Part shown: one piece after another, positions 8,969 to 17,643 of the stretch
Position numbering within the stretch: position 1 is the first letter of the stretch
Layout of the letters: each line of letters begins with the position of its first letter
From: Aminobacter niigataensis
GTDB lineage: Bacteria; Pseudomonadota; Alphaproteobacteria; Rhizobiales; Rhizobiaceae
Assembly: GCF_014200015.1 (NCBI RefSeq)
Contig: NZ_JACHOT010000004.1
Span: 310,001-374,000, forward strand
DNA: 64,000 nucleotides
Direction: 5' to 3'
Translations under genes and position numbers: made by a program
The notes under the pieces: generated by a model
Seen by the model: only the letters and a program-made list of their open reading frames with translations
Database searches by the model: none
Told to the model about the DNA's origin: nothing

Positions 8969-10030
8969 TTAGGCTGCCGCTTCGTGCCAGGCCGAGCGCA
9001 AGACCCTCAGCCAGTTGTCGCGGCAGATTTTCGCCAGATCGGCGTCACCATATCCAGCGTTCCGGAGGGCCGCAACGAGCTTCTGAAGCCCGGCGGCGTC
9101 GCCGATCTCGGCCGGGATCGTGGCGCCGTCGAAGTCGGATCCCAGCGCCACGCCGTCGATGCCGACATGCTCGACCATGTAGTCGATGTGCCGGACCATG
9201 TCCGACAGCGGGGTGTCGGCGCTCTTGGCGCCGTCCTCGCGCAGCATGGTGACGGCGAAGTTGAGCCCGACGAGGCCGTTGCTTTCCCTGACGGCGGCAA
9301 GCTGCTTGTCGGTCAGGTTGCGGCTGATCGGCGTGAGGGAGTGGGCGTTGGAATGGCTGACGATCAGCGGCTTGTCGCTGAGCTTCGCCACATCCCAGAA
9401 GCCCTTTTCGGTGATGTGGGCGAGATCGATGGCGATGCCGATGCGGTTGCACTCGCGGACCAGTCTTTTGCCGGCTTCAGTCAGGCCGGGGCCGGTGTCG
9501 GGGCTCGACGGGAAGGCGAAGGGCACGCCGTGGCCGAAGATGGTGTTGCGGCTCCATACCGGGCCGAGCGAACGCAGGCCGGCGGCGTAGAAGACCTCGA
9601 GCGCGCGGAGATCGGCGTCGATCGGCTCGCAGCCTTCCATGTGCAGCACGGCGGCAAACTTGCCTTCGGCCTCGGCGGCATCGATGTCGGCGCCGTTGCG
9701 GCAGATCTTCCAGCCGCCGGCACGCTCGATCCGGAAGGCGATCGACGCCATGTCGAGGGCGATGTCGAGCGACGGTGCGCGTTCAAGCGGGGCCGAGAGC
9801 GGAATGGCGTAGTGGCCGTTGCCGTCGCGGGCGTCGTCGCCAATGTCGCCGGAGGTGATGTAGATGGCGCAGAGGCCGCCGGCGAGGCCACCTTTCCTGG
9901 CGCGCGGCATGTCGATATGGCCCTGCCTGGTGCCTTCGATGAATTCGGCCACCGGGTCAGCACCCTTGGCGGCGTTGGTCCACAACCGGAACAGCACATC
10001 GTTGTGACCGTCGAAAACTGCCTGCATCAT
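8969..10030 (-). CDS. Membrane dipeptidase, peptidase family M19
   Basis: This 353-residue zinc dipeptidase is related to renal dipeptidase. The binuclear zinc ligands are recognisable: H9 and D11 in FDGHND, E132 in HMEGCEP, H205 in DLAHITEKG and H226 in SHSNAH, with GSDFDG later in the barrel. It would hydrolyse dipeptides (some members act on D-residues at P1') after import. There is no signal peptide, so a cytoplasmic site is likely. It is the first gene of the peptide-import operon, and AGGAG precedes the tandem ATG codons (10030 and 10027). Its leading position gives the best clue to transporter specificity. Confidence 0.93.
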   Translation of the reverse strand: MMQAVFDGHNDVLFRLWTNAAKGADPVAEFIEGTRQGHIDMPRARKGGLAGGLCAIYITSGDIGDDARDGNGHYAIPLSAPLERAPSLDIALDMASIAFRIERAGGWKICRNGADIDAAEAEGKFAAVLHMEGCEPIDADLRALEVFYAAGLRSLGPVWSRNTIFGHGVPFAFPSSPDTGPGLTEAGKRLVRECNRIGIAIDLAHITEKGFWDVAKLSDKPLIVSHSNAHSLTPISRNLTDKQLAAVRESNGLVGLNFAVTMLREDGAKSADTPLSDMVRHIDYMVEHVGIDGVALGSDFDGATIPAEIGDAAGLQKLVAALRNAGYGDADLAKICRDNWLRVLRSAWHEAAA

Positions 10031-10373
10031 GCACTCCTGTCAGGGAGGCAGTTGAAGGACGCACGGCAGGCCGAGTCAATCTGCCGACGGCATGCGCTTT
10101 TGCGCCCATCCCGCAGTTCCGCTTCGTAAGGTGCCGCCAGGACCAAAAGGAAGTTCGCGCTGGACCATTCGTCGCAGGCTTATGTGTTTCGGCGCTAAAA
10201 CGAGGCAATTTGCCGCCATTGCAGGCACAGACGAAGTTCAGGCCTGACCTTGCGGCAGGTCTGCGACCTTGTTCGGCATTGAAATCTGGCAAAAATTTGG
10301 GCAGTCGGGCTGCCAGCGGCTATCCGCCGCTCTCCGAACTGCAAATCCGTTTATCACGACAGGAAATTTACAT
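10031..10373. other. Divergent intergenic region without a recognisable gene
   Basis: These 343 bases separate the minus-strand dipeptidase operon from the plus-strand glutamate dehydrogenase. Promoters for both must lie here. I see no convincing coding sequence, tRNA or terminator. A ribosome binding site AGGA lies just before the dehydrogenase ATG. Confidence 0.6.
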
Positions 10374-11639
10374 ATGTCAGAAGGCAGTCTTCTCGATCAT
10401 GCTCTCGTGCGCCTCGACGAGGCGGCAAAACACCTGACCGTCGACGCCGATGTGATCGAGAAACTGAAATTTGCCCGCGAGACCACCAAAGCCCGCCTGA
10501 TGATCCGCATGGACGACGGCTCGCGCAAATCCTTCCTGGCATGGCGCTGCCGCTACGACGACACGCGCGGCCCGACCAAGGGCGGCATCCGTTTCCATCC
10601 TGAATCGACGGCCGACGAAGTCGAGATGCTGGCCTTCTGGATGACGTTCAAATGCGCCGTGATGAACCTGCCCTATGGCGGCGGCAAGGGTGCCGTGCAG
10701 GTCGACCCGCGCAAGCTTTCCAAGGCGGAACTGGAGCGCCTCTCTCGCGCCTACATCCAGGCCTTCGCCAGCATCATCGGGCCGGATCGCGACATTCCCG
10801 CGCCCGACGTCTACACCAACTCGATGATCATGGGCTGGATGGCCGATGAGTATTCGCAGATCGTCGGCCAGGCGTCGCCCGCCGTCATCACCGGCAAGCC
10901 GCTGGCGCTGGGCGGTTCGCTCGGCCGCGGCGACGCCACCGCGCGTGGCGGCTACTATCTGGTCCGCCATCTCGCAGACGAACTCGGTCTGAAGGGCAAC
11001 CTGCGCATCGCCGTCCAGGGTTTCGGCAACGCCGGCCAGCACATTGCGCGCCTGCTTGCCGCTGATGGCCACACGATCGTTGCCGTTTCCGACTCGGAAG
11101 GCGCCGTCCAGGCCGCCAACGGGCTCGACCTCGGCCGCCTGCTGGCCGCCAAGGACAATGGCCGTTCGGTCACCTCGACGGCCGGAGAGGGCGGGCACGA
11201 GCTGCTCGACGGCAATGCGCTGGTCGGTGTCGATTGCGATATCCTGGTGCCGTCGGCGCTGGAGAACATGATCCGCATCGACAACGCAGACATCGTCAAG
11301 GCCCGCATCGTGCTCGAACTCGCCAACGGCCCGGTCACGTCGGAAGCCGACGAGGTGCTGGAGAAGAAGGGCATCGTCGTGCTGCCCGACATCCTGGCCA
11401 ATGCCGGCGGCGTCACCGTCTCCTACTTCGAGTGGGTGCAGAACCGGCAGGGCTACTATTGGCCGATCGAGGAGATCCACGACCGCCTGCGCATCATCAT
11501 GGAGCGCGAGGGCCGCGCCATTTGGGATGTCGCCAAGGCCAAGGATGTCTCGGTGCGCACCGCGGCCTATGTCCATGCGCTCGCACGCCTCGCCGAGGCG
11601 ATCGAAGCGCACGGCACGCAGAACTACTTCGCAAGCTGA
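10374..11639 (+). CDS. gdhA: Glu/Leu/Phe/Val dehydrogenase, probable glutamate dehydrogenase
   Basis: This 421-residue enzyme interconverts glutamate and 2-oxoglutarate plus ammonia with NAD(P). The substrate-binding segment GPTKGGIRFHP is at residues 67-77, the catalytic lysine K105 lies in PYGGGKGAVQVDP, and the catalytic aspartate D145 lies in DIPAPDVYTNS. The Rossmann motif VQGFGNAGQH follows in the second half. Length and motifs match the hexameric catabolic-type GDH class. The ATG at 10374 is preferred over an upstream in-frame ATG because AGGA is correctly spaced and the extra 35 residues are unlike the family. It stands alone and is followed by a strong hairpin. Leucine dehydrogenase is less likely given the length. 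Confidence 0.9.
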   Translation: MSEGSLLDHALVRLDEAAKHLTVDADVIEKLKFARETTKARLMIRMDDGSRKSFLAWRCRYDDTRGPTKGGIRFHPESTADEVEMLAFWMTFKCAVMNLPYGGGKGAVQVDPRKLSKAELERLSRAYIQAFASIIGPDRDIPAPDVYTNSMIMGWMADEYSQIVGQASPAVITGKPLALGGSLGRGDATARGGYYLVRHLADELGLKGNLRIAVQGFGNAGQHIARLLAADGHTIVAVSDSEGAVQAANGLDLGRLLAAKDNGRSVTSTAGEGGHELLDGNALVGVDCDILVPSALENMIRIDNADIVKARIVLELANGPVTSEADEVLEKKGIVVLPDILANAGGVTVSYFEWVQNRQGYYWPIEEIHDRLRIIMEREGRAIWDVAKAKDVSVRTAAYVHALARLAEAIEAHGTQNYFAS

Positions 11640-11645
11640 GCCAAA

Positions 11646-11686
11646 CTGCTGCGCCGCCGGATCGAAACGATCCGGCGGCGCAGCAG
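11646..11686 (+). terminator. Strong hairpin after glutamate dehydrogenase
   Basis: A perfect 19-base-pair inverted repeat (11646-11664 and 11668-11686) with an AAA loop starts six bases after the stop codon. No T-run follows, so it may act as a terminator with factor help or as a 3' stabilising structure. Confidence 0.75.
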
Positions 11687-11845
11687 TGACTTGGGGCGCG
11701 CCTTTCCTGCGTCCATTGGGGCGCCCGGCGCTCTGGCCTGCCATTTTCCTGTTGAAGCGCTAGGTTGGCGGGCGTAGGTCTGTGGGTGAAATCCCGACTG
11801 ACCCCCCTTCATCACGCCTCAAAGGCAAAACCCGGCAGCGCGACC

Positions 11846-12487
11846 ATGTCCTTCATTCCCGATTGGGCGACCATCATCCAGTTTGCGATCGCCACCTTCA
11901 TCATCGCGATCACGCCCGGCCCCGACATGACGCTGTTCGTCGGTCGGGCGCTGTCCGAGGGCCGCAAGGCGGGTTTTGCCTGCATGGCCGGGGCGATGAC
12001 CGGCATCGTCATCCACACCACGCTGGTGGCGCTCGGGCTGTCGGCGCTGATCGTCGCCTCGCCGCAGGCCTTCATGGTACTCAAGATCGTCGGCGCCGGC
12101 TACCTGGTCTGGCTCGCCTTCCAGGCGGTGACCAAGGGCTCGGCGTTTTCGCCCGACACCGCCAAGCGCGAACCGCGCTCGGTGTTCCAGAACTGGGCGA
12201 CGGGCCTCGGCATCAACCTGCTCAACCCGAAGATCATCCTGTTCTTCATGACCTTCCTGCCGCAGTTCGTGTCGGCCCACGACACCAATGCGCCGGGCAA
12301 GCTGTTCTTCCTGGGCGCGATGTTCATCGTGCTGTCGCTGCCGGTGACGGCGCCGATGGTGATCGCCGCCGACAAGTTCGCCGGCCTGCTCAAGAAGAGC
12401 CCGCGCGTCACCCGCATCGTCGATTATCTGTTTGCTGGCGTGTTCTCGGCCTTCGCGCTGAAGATTCTTACGGCGCAGGCGAAGTAG
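11846..12487 (+). CDS. LysE/RhtB-family amino-acid exporter
   Basis: This 213-residue inner-membrane protein has about six predicted spans and the LysE-family opening IAITPGPDMTLFVGRALSEG (residues 20-39), followed by GAGYLVWLAFQAV and NLLNPKIILFFMTFLPQF. Such proteins export amino acids or homoserine lactones. I chose the ATG at 11846 because it puts the family N-terminus first; the frame is open for 27 codons upstream. It is separated from gdhA by a strong hairpin, so it is likely a separate unit. The substrate cannot be told from sequence. Confidence 0.88.
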   Translation: MSFIPDWATIIQFAIATFIIAITPGPDMTLFVGRALSEGRKAGFACMAGAMTGIVIHTTLVALGLSALIVASPQAFMVLKIVGAGYLVWLAFQAVTKGSAFSPDTAKREPRSVFQNWATGLGINLLNPKIILFFMTFLPQFVSAHDTNAPGKLFFLGAMFIVLSLPVTAPMVIAADKFAGLLKKSPRVTRIVDYLFAGVFSAFALKILTAQAK

Positions 12488-12497
12488 GCAGAATGCC

Positions 12498-13145
12498 TCA
12501 TGGAACGGGAGGGTCGTATTCTTGAGGTCGCCGAGCGACGACGATGCCAGTGTCGGGGTCAGTTACTGTCGCGGGGAGTAGGGACCGTTCCAGATGGATT
12601 GTCTTTACGGAGGCAAGTTTCTTGTTGCCGACCAAGTTTGCCATTTCTTTGCTGTGCCCGGCATTTGGAGGGGATATCACCTTGATCGCCTTGCTAGGAA
12701 ATTCAGCAAGAAGCATCTTGATGGCGGGAGTTAGATCGCTGTCACGGCTGAGTACGAAGGCCTCGTCGAAATTGTCTTTGTACGCTTCATTCACGAGCCA
12801 AAGAGCGATGTTAACGTCCGTTTCCTTTTCCTCGTGAGATATCCAGACGGCGCCGCAAGATTTGCACTTGCGATTTTTCGCCTTGAAGTGCCCCATGATC
12901 GGAGTGACGCCCGTTGCCTTAAGAGCTTCGACATATTGTTGATGCCGGGAATACGGCCCAGGCAGCCATGTCGCGAAAGCAGAGAAATAGAAAACTGATC
13001 TCAATTCATGCTTTGCGGGATCCAAAAAAGTTTCGACTAACTTTCTCAGGTCAAACCATTTGAGATGCGATTGCCCCAATTCGGCAACAGCATGATAGAG
13101 GTTGAAGCCGTCAACAAAACACGCAACCCGAGTTCGTTCCCCCAT
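12498..13145 (-). CDS. NYN-domain (PIN-like) protein with a CxxC pair
   Basis: This 215-residue protein belongs to the NYN/LabA-like (DUF88) PIN-fold nucleases. The acidic site is visible as D12 in CFVDGFNLYH, D110 in KETDVNIAL and D135/D137 in LSRDSDL. A CKSC pair (C94, C97) lies in an inserted loop after HFKAKNRK; half of a zinc site is likely. NYN proteins are usually Mg-dependent RNases or regulators. Base composition is clearly AT-richer than both neighbours and codon use is more relaxed, which suggests horizontal acquisition. ATG at 13145 is preferred over GTG at 13151. It is followed, convergently, by LysE. Its cellular role cannot be assigned. Confidence 0.82.
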   Translation of the reverse strand: MGERTRVACFVDGFNLYHAVAELGQSHLKWFDLRKLVETFLDPAKHELRSVFYFSAFATWLPGPYSRHQQYVEALKATGVTPIMGHFKAKNRKCKSCGAVWISHEEKETDVNIALWLVNEAYKDNFDEAFVLSRDSDLTPAIKMLLAEFPSKAIKVISPPNAGHSKEMANLVGNKKLASVKTIHLERSLLPATVTDPDTGIVVARRPQEYDPPVP

Positions 13146-13165
13146 TCGCACCCCAGAAATGCAAA

Positions 13166-13271
13166 CCCCCGAGCCGTGGCCCGGGGGAGGCGCTTAAGCC
13201 GTAGCCTAAGCGGGTTTACTGTAAACGTTATATGTGATTTGCCCTCGAAATGTAAAGGACGAATCGTCCTT
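13166..13271. other. Cluster of inverted repeats upstream of the NYN gene
   Basis: Four hairpin-forming repeats stand in a row: CCCCCGAGCC/GGCCCGGGGG (13166-13187, one mismatch), CGCTTA/TAAGCG (13191-13212), GTTTAC/GTAAAC with one base between (13214-13226), and AAGGACGA/TCGTCCTT with one base between (13255-13271). They lie in the 5' region of the NYN gene on the minus strand. They could be operators or a structured mRNA leader. The repeats are seen directly; function is unknown. Confidence 0.5.
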
Positions 13272-13374
13272 GACAGACTCTTTCCTAGCGCAGAGTCAAG
13301 GGCTTTCTACATATGGCGCCCAGTTGCGCGAGCCGAACTACTTCTAGGCAATGCGACTAAGCTTCCAGCATTGT

Positions 13375-13830
13375 TTAGCGAGCAAATTGGCGCAATGTCC
13401 CGGCAAAACGGCCGGTGACGAACCAGTAGGCGATGCCGCCGATCAGGCCGCTGCCGACGATCGAAACCGGTAGCAGGGGATCGCGATAGGCGAAGCCCTG
13501 GTCACCGCCCTGGTAGGCAAAGCCGAGGAAGACCAGCGCGACGAAGCCGCCCGACAGCGCGTAGAACAGCCAGTCGCGCTTGCCGAGCAGTTCGGCGAGC
13601 AGCATGACGACAAGCGCCGGCACGAAGGCGAAGTAAGCGACGAACAGTGCCGTGAAGGGGATGGTGAAGACCATCGACCCGGTCGCGACCTCAGGCGGGA
13701 TGTCTGATGCCATGAGGCCGGCAGCACCAAGGAAGACCACGTTCAGGAAAGCGCTGGCGGCAAGCGAGGCCGCGAGATAGCCCAGCACCATGTGGGCGAA
13801 CTTGCCGAGATAGAGCAGGAAGCGGCTCAC
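13375..13830 (-). CDS. Hypothetical four-span membrane protein downstream of rlmN
   Basis: This 151-residue protein has about four hydrophobic segments ([23 protein letters not shown]; the [20 protein letters not shown] region; [33 protein letters not shown]) and ends [13 protein letters not shown] do not recognise a named family. A GTG at 13830 overlaps the rlmN stop in the GTGA arrangement, which supports translational coupling; an ATG at 13791 is an alternative that would shorten it by 13 residues. It is likely in one transcript with rlmN, but no functional link is evident. Confidence 0.7.
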   Translation of the reverse strand: MSRFLLYLGKFAHMVLGYLAASLAASAFLNVVFLGAAGLMASDIPPEVATGSMVFTIPFTALFVAYFAFVPALVVMLLAELLGKRDWLFYALSGGFVALVFLGFAYQGGDQGFAYRDPLLPVSIVGSGLIGGIAYWFVTGRFAGTLRQFAR

Positions 13831-15062
13831 GCCTCGCCGTGTCCCGCAATCATCATCGCCTCGAGCGCCAGGCGCTCGCTCTTCTTCATGCGCTCGGATT
13901 CTGACTTGAGCTGGCCGCAGGCGGCGAGGATGTCGCGACCGCGCGGGGTGCGGATCGGCGAGGCGTAGCCGGCATTGTTGATGTAGTCGGCGAACTTCTC
14001 GATCGTCTCCCAGTCCGAGCACTGGTAGTTGGTGCCGGGCCAGGGGTTGAACGGGATCAAATTGATCTTGGCCGGCACGCCGCGCAGCAGCTTGACCAGT
14101 GCCTTGGCGTCCTCGAGGCTGTCGTTGACGTCCTTGAGCATCACATATTCGAAGGTGATGCGGCGGGCGTTCGACAGGCCGGGATAGGAGCGGCAGGCCT
14201 CGATCAGGTCCTTGAGCGGGTACTTCTTGTTGATCGGCACGAGCAGGTCGCGCAGATCGTCGTTGGTGGCATGCAGCGAGATCGCCAGCATGACGCCGAT
14301 CTCCTCGCCGGTGCGGAAGATTTCCGGCACGACACCCGAGGTCGACAGCGTGATGCGGCGCTTGGATAGTGCCAGGCCGTCGCCGTCGGAGGCGATCAGC
14401 AACGCCTTCTTCACCGCCTCGAAATTGTAGAGCGGCTCGCCCATGCCCATCATCACGATGTTGGAGATTTTCCGCCCCTCGGCCGGCACGATGGCTCCAG
14501 CGGGCGTGTTGCGGTCGGGGAAGTCGCCCAGCCGGTCGCGCGCCGTCATCAGCTGCGTCAGGATCTCTTCCGCTGTCAGGTTGCGCACCAGCTTCTGCGT
14601 GCCGGTGTGGCAGAACGAGCAGGTCAGCGTGCAGCCGACCTGGCTGGAGATGCACAGCGTGCCGCGGCCTTCCTCGGGAATGTAGACGGTTTCGATCTCG
14701 ACCGGGCGGCCCGCGCCGCGCGGCGGGAAACGGAACAGCCACTTGCGCGTGCCGTCGGAGGATATCTGTTCCTCGACGATCTCGGGGCGCGCAATGGTGA
14801 AGTGCTTGGCGAGTTCGGCGCGCAGGTCCTTGGAGATGTTGAACATGTCGGCGAAGTCGGAGACGCCGCGGACATAGAGCCAGTGCCAGAGCTGCTGGAC
14901 GCGCATCTTGGCCTGGCGCTCGGGAACGATGCCCGAGGTTACAAGCGCGTCGGCGAGCTCTTCGCGGGTGAGGCCGATCAGCTCGCCCTTGACGGGCGCA
15001 GCCGCACGGGCGCGCAACGCATCGCGGGTAGCATCGGAGGTTAGGTCGAGCGAAAGGGTCAT
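13827..15062 (-). CDS. rlmN: 23S rRNA (adenine2503-C2)/tRNA methyltransferase RlmN
   Basis: This 411-residue radical-SAM enzyme methylates C2 of A2503 in 23S rRNA and A37 in some tRNAs. The iron-sulfur ligands form CX3CX2C at C144, C148 and C151 in [12 protein letters not shown]. The family segments [10 protein letters not shown] and [10 protein letters not shown] follow, and the C-terminal AACGQL segment holds the likely methyl-carrying cysteine. The N-terminal accessory domain ([13 protein letters not shown]) is also typical. Length matches the family. It is coupled by a four-base overlap to a small membrane protein gene downstream. Confidence 0.97.
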   Translation of the reverse strand: MTLSLDLTSDATRDALRARAAAPVKGELIGLTREELADALVTSGIVPERQAKMRVQQLWHWLYVRGVSDFADMFNISKDLRAELAKHFTIARPEIVEEQISSDGTRKWLFRFPPRGAGRPVEIETVYIPEEGRGTLCISSQVGCTLTCSFCHTGTQKLVRNLTAEEILTQLMTARDRLGDFPDRNTPAGAIVPAEGRKISNIVMMGMGEPLYNFEAVKKALLIASDGDGLALSKRRITLSTSGVVPEIFRTGEEIGVMLAISLHATNDDLRDLLVPINKKYPLKDLIEACRSYPGLSNARRITFEYVMLKDVNDSLEDAKALVKLLRGVPAKINLIPFNPWPGTNYQCSDWETIEKFADYINNAGYASPIRTPRGRDILAACGQLKSESERMKKSERLALEAMMIAGHGEA

Positions 15063-15206
15063 TCGGGCTCAGCTAGGTTGATATAGCGGCAAATGTAGGA
15101 TTTTGGCGCGACATATCACAGGTCTGTCTCTGCGTCACGTTTTGGCGGCCATGCATTTGTGCCGCAGCTTTGCAGTCTGTTAGGCAATGGCTGGGATGCT
15201 GGCGCG

Positions 15207-15539
15207 ATGAGCAACATCCTACACATCGTCCTGGTGGTGCTCGCCGTCAACTTTGCGGCGTTCGCTGCCTTCTGGCGCGACAAGCGCCTGGCCCGGTCCG
15301 GAGCGCGTCGTATCCCTGAGAAAACCCTGCTCTGGCTTGCTTTCGCCGGCGGCAGCCTTGGTGCGCTGTCGGCCCAGCACCTGTTCCGGCACAAGACGCG
15401 CAAGGAGCCGTTCCGCAGCAGGCTTTATGCGATCGTGGCGCTTCATGCGGTCGCCGTCGCCGTGCTGGCGCTCTGGCTGATCGCGCCGCAATGGGCATCC
15501 GGCCTGTTCAATGCGCTGAAAGGTCCCGCGGTTTCGTGA
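15207..15539 (+). CDS. DUF1294 family small membrane protein
   Basis: This 110-residue protein has a membrane span at the N-terminus, the DUF1294 hallmark DKRLARSGARRIPEKTLLWL with GGSLGALSAQHLFRHKTRK, and a C-terminal span. DUF1294 proteins are small membrane proteins of unknown role, sometimes fused to cold-shock domains. The ATG at 15207 places the first span immediately after the start. It converges on an acetyltransferase gene ten bases away. Confidence 0.85.
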   Translation: MSNILHIVLVVLAVNFAAFAAFWRDKRLARSGARRIPEKTLLWLAFAGGSLGALSAQHLFRHKTRKEPFRSRLYAIVALHAVAVAVLALWLIAPQWASGLFNALKGPAVS

Positions 15540-15549
15540 ACCGTCGGCC

Positions 15550-16047
15550 TCAGCTTCCGGCGGCTGGATGGAGCGCCAGCTGGTAGCGTTGTTCCGGCCG
15601 CCCGCTGTGCGCATGCGGCACCGGGTCGCCCTGCCTGCGCCAGCCAAGGCGCTCGTAAAGCCTGACGGCGCGATCATTGTCGGCATAGACCGCGAGCTCG
15701 GCCGTATCGAAGCCGCGTTCGCGAAGCATTGCCGCAATGCGGGTCAACAGCTCGCCTGCCGCGCCCCGGCCCCAACGGTCGGGATCGACGCCGAAATAAT
15801 GCAGCTCGGCGGTCGCGTTTGCACCCGGAACGGGTGCAATGGCGCCAAAGGCGACGGCAGTGCCGTCTTCGTTCACGGCGATCGCCAGCAGGGCATGCGG
15901 CGAGCTTTCGAGCACCCTCGAGATGACCGGCCGGGCTTCGGCGAGCGAGGCGACATCGTCGTCGCCGTCGCGCGCAGCGGTGGCCCGCGCCCAGATGGCC
16001 GCAGCTTCATCGATATGCGTTGAAGTTCCGTCGACGATGCTGAACAT
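15550..16047 (-). CDS. GNAT-family N-acetyltransferase
   Basis: This 165-residue protein has the GNAT fold. The acetyl-CoA-binding motif A is the segment DPDRWGRGAAGELLTRIAAM, preceded by a strand ELHYFGV and followed by the NDRAVRLYERLGW segment of motif B. The substrate is unknown. It lies downstream of the IalB-like gene in the same direction but is separated by a good intrinsic terminator, so it probably has its own promoter. Confidence 0.88.
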   Translation of the reverse strand: MFSIVDGTSTHIDEAAAIWARATAARDGDDDVASLAEARPVISRVLESSPHALLAIAVNEDGTAVAFGAIAPVPGANATAELHYFGVDPDRWGRGAAGELLTRIAAMLRERGFDTAELAVYADNDRAVRLYERLGWRRQGDPVPHAHSGRPEQRYQLALHPAAGS

Positions 16048-16063
16048 GGCTGGGCCTCAAACA

Positions 16064-16094
16064 AAAGACCGGGCGATCGGATCGCCCGGTCTTT
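16064..16094 (-). terminator. Intrinsic terminator after the IalB-like gene
   Basis: A perfect 15-base-pair inverted repeat (16064-16078 and 16080-16094) begins 20 bases past the stop of the minus-strand IalB-like gene. On the minus strand it ends in TCTTTTGTTTG, giving a U-rich tail. The A-rich other side would also allow some function on the plus strand. Confidence 0.85.
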
Positions 16095-16113
16095 GTAGCT
16101 GCACCCGAAGAGC

Positions 16114-16617
16114 TTATTTGCAGGTGGCGATAGAGCTCAGCGCTGCCGAAATGCCCTTGAGCGAGAAGACGTAGTTGGTCGGGTTGCCGCGGCCGGACTT
16201 GGCCGTGACCTTCATGTCCGAGCCGCCGCGCATGGCGGCGATCAGTGCCGGTTCCTCGGCCGCATTCTCGACCCAGGCCGACTTGCCCTTGGTGAACATC
16301 GAGAACGACTTGTCGCCGATGGTGACCGCGACCTTGGAGTTTTCCTGGAAATTGTAGCCGGCAATGAACTGCGGCTCGAAGGAAACCTTCTGGCCCGGGC
16401 GCTGGCTGACGAAGAAGAACATGTCGCCGTGATCGAGCGTCGGCGGCTGCTTGTCGGTCGGCACCGTCAGCACGTAGCAGACCTTGCCGTTCTGCGCCTG
16501 GTAACTGTAGGTGCCCCAGGCATTGTGCTGGCCGATCTTGGTCGCCGACTGGGCGAGCGCCGGCATTGCCGACGCTGCAAGCACCAGACCCGAAATTATA
16601 GCTATCAAACCGCGCAT
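16114..16617 (-). CDS. Invasion-associated locus B (IalB)-family secreted protein
   Basis: This 167-residue protein has a clear Sec signal peptide (RGLIAIISGLVLAASAMPALA, cleavage near residue 22). The mature part resembles the IalB-related periplasmic proteins common in Rhizobiales, with AWGTYSYQAQNGKVCYVLTVP and a later MFTKGKSAWVENAAEEPALI segment. Such proteins share an all-beta fold; only Bartonella IalB is linked to cell invasion, so no virulence role is implied. It has a good terminator of its own. Confidence 0.8.
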   Translation of the reverse strand: MRGLIAIISGLVLAASAMPALAQSATKIGQHNAWGTYSYQAQNGKVCYVLTVPTDKQPPTLDHGDMFFFVSQRPGQKVSFEPQFIAGYNFQENSKVAVTIGDKSFSMFTKGKSAWVENAAEEPALIAAMRGGSDMKVTAKSGRGNPTNYVFSLKGISAALSSIATCK

Positions 16618-16856
16618 CGTTTTTCCTGTAGTTCAAATGGAGCGGGGCAGGCCGACTGCGCGCCCGCCCGTTGGCTTCATTTTGATTTAATCTGGGTTAC
16701 CAAAGGGTGAATGGCCTTGCAGAAAGGACATTTGCCGCCTGGAACCCCGCCGTTCGGCCTGTCATGCACAGGCATCGTGTCCCTGTCGCGGTTGAACCCC
16801 GAGAAAACGGCAAGAGTTTGACTTTTGATGTCAGGCTGAAACAAGGCCGCCGCGCG

Positions 16857-17219
16857 TCAGGGCTCGCGCGACAGGCTTTCCTTGGCGGCAAGCCGGTGGG
16901 CCGGCGTCATGTGCGCGCGCACGGCGGTGATGGCCGCCGTCAGCACGGCGATGTCGTCGGTGAAGCCGAGGCCGAGGATGACGTCGGGAATGGTGTCCAC
17001 CGGCAGGATGAAATAGCCCAGGGCGGCGAGAAGTATGCCCTTGGCCCGCAGCGGCGTGTCCTTGTCCATGGCGCAATAATAGGCCGCGACCACTTCCTCC
17101 ATGAAGGGGACGTGGCGGGCGGCGCCTTTGGCCTTGCGCCAGAACTTTTCACGCACTTCGCTCTCGCTCGCCGGCGCATCGTCGCCGCGGAAGCCGTCAA
17201 AGCCGGGGATTTTCACCAT
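16857..17219 (-). CDS. YkvA/DUF1232 family membrane protein
   Basis: This 120-residue protein contains the DUF1232 core AALGYFILPVDTIPDVILGL with the conserved P-D-x-I-P-D motif and the following GFTDDIAVL. DUF1232 proteins have one or two membrane segments and an unknown role. The N-terminal 35 residues are charged and probably cytoplasmic. It lies 75 bases after phhB in the same direction. No functional partner is evident. Confidence 0.88.
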   Translation of the reverse strand: MVKIPGFDGFRGDDAPASESEVREKFWRKAKGAARHVPFMEEVVAAYYCAMDKDTPLRAKGILLAALGYFILPVDTIPDVILGLGFTDDIAVLTAAITAVRAHMTPAHRLAAKESLSREP

Positions 17220-17294
17220 CCAGACAGTCTCCTTTGCCCGAATTCCTTTGCCGGAAATGTGGGAAGGAGCGCGCCTCGCTGCAAGATGTGGCCC

Positions 17295-17591
17295 TCAAGA
17301 ACCGAAATAGGCGTTCATGCGCTTGGCCAGCTTGACGTCGAGTTCGGTCAGCCCGCCGGCGTCATGCGTGTTCAGCTTGACGTCGACGGTCTTGTAGACG
17401 TTCGACCAGTCGGGATGGTGGTCCAGCTTCTCAGCCGCCAGGGCAACACGGGTCATGAAGGCGAAGGCCTCGCTAAAATTCCTGAACACGAAGCTGCGCG
17501 ACATCGACAGCCCGTCGGCGGCTAGCGTCCAGCCGTCGAGCTCGGCAAGGGCCTGCGTCACTGCGGCAGGTTCAAGTTTCTCTCTGGCCAT
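17295..17591 (-). CDS. phhB: Pterin-4-alpha-carbinolamine dehydratase
   Basis: This 98-residue enzyme dehydrates 4a-hydroxytetrahydropterin, recycling the cofactor of phenylalanine hydroxylase and similar enzymes. The active-site histidines are in [14 protein letters not shown], followed by [17 protein letters not shown]. Length and motifs match bacterial PhhB/DCoH. No phenylalanine hydroxylase gene is in the window, so it may serve pterin recycling generally. The adjacent phosphatase gene is divergent. Confidence 0.95.
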   Translation of the reverse strand: MAREKLEPAAVTQALAELDGWTLAADGLSMSRSFVFRNFSEAFAFMTRVALAAEKLDHHPDWSNVYKTVDVKLNTHDAGGLTELDVKLAKRMNAYFGS

Positions 17592-17643
17592 TTCATGCTC
17601 CCGTGCTATCGAGTTCTTTCCTCACCAGCATAGCGCGGGATCG

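Noticed and set aside
13375-14742. A 455-codon minus-strand frame covering most of rlmN.
   Set aside because: Only its last 151 codons are a plausible protein (four-span membrane protein); the first part is an off-frame reading of rlmN.
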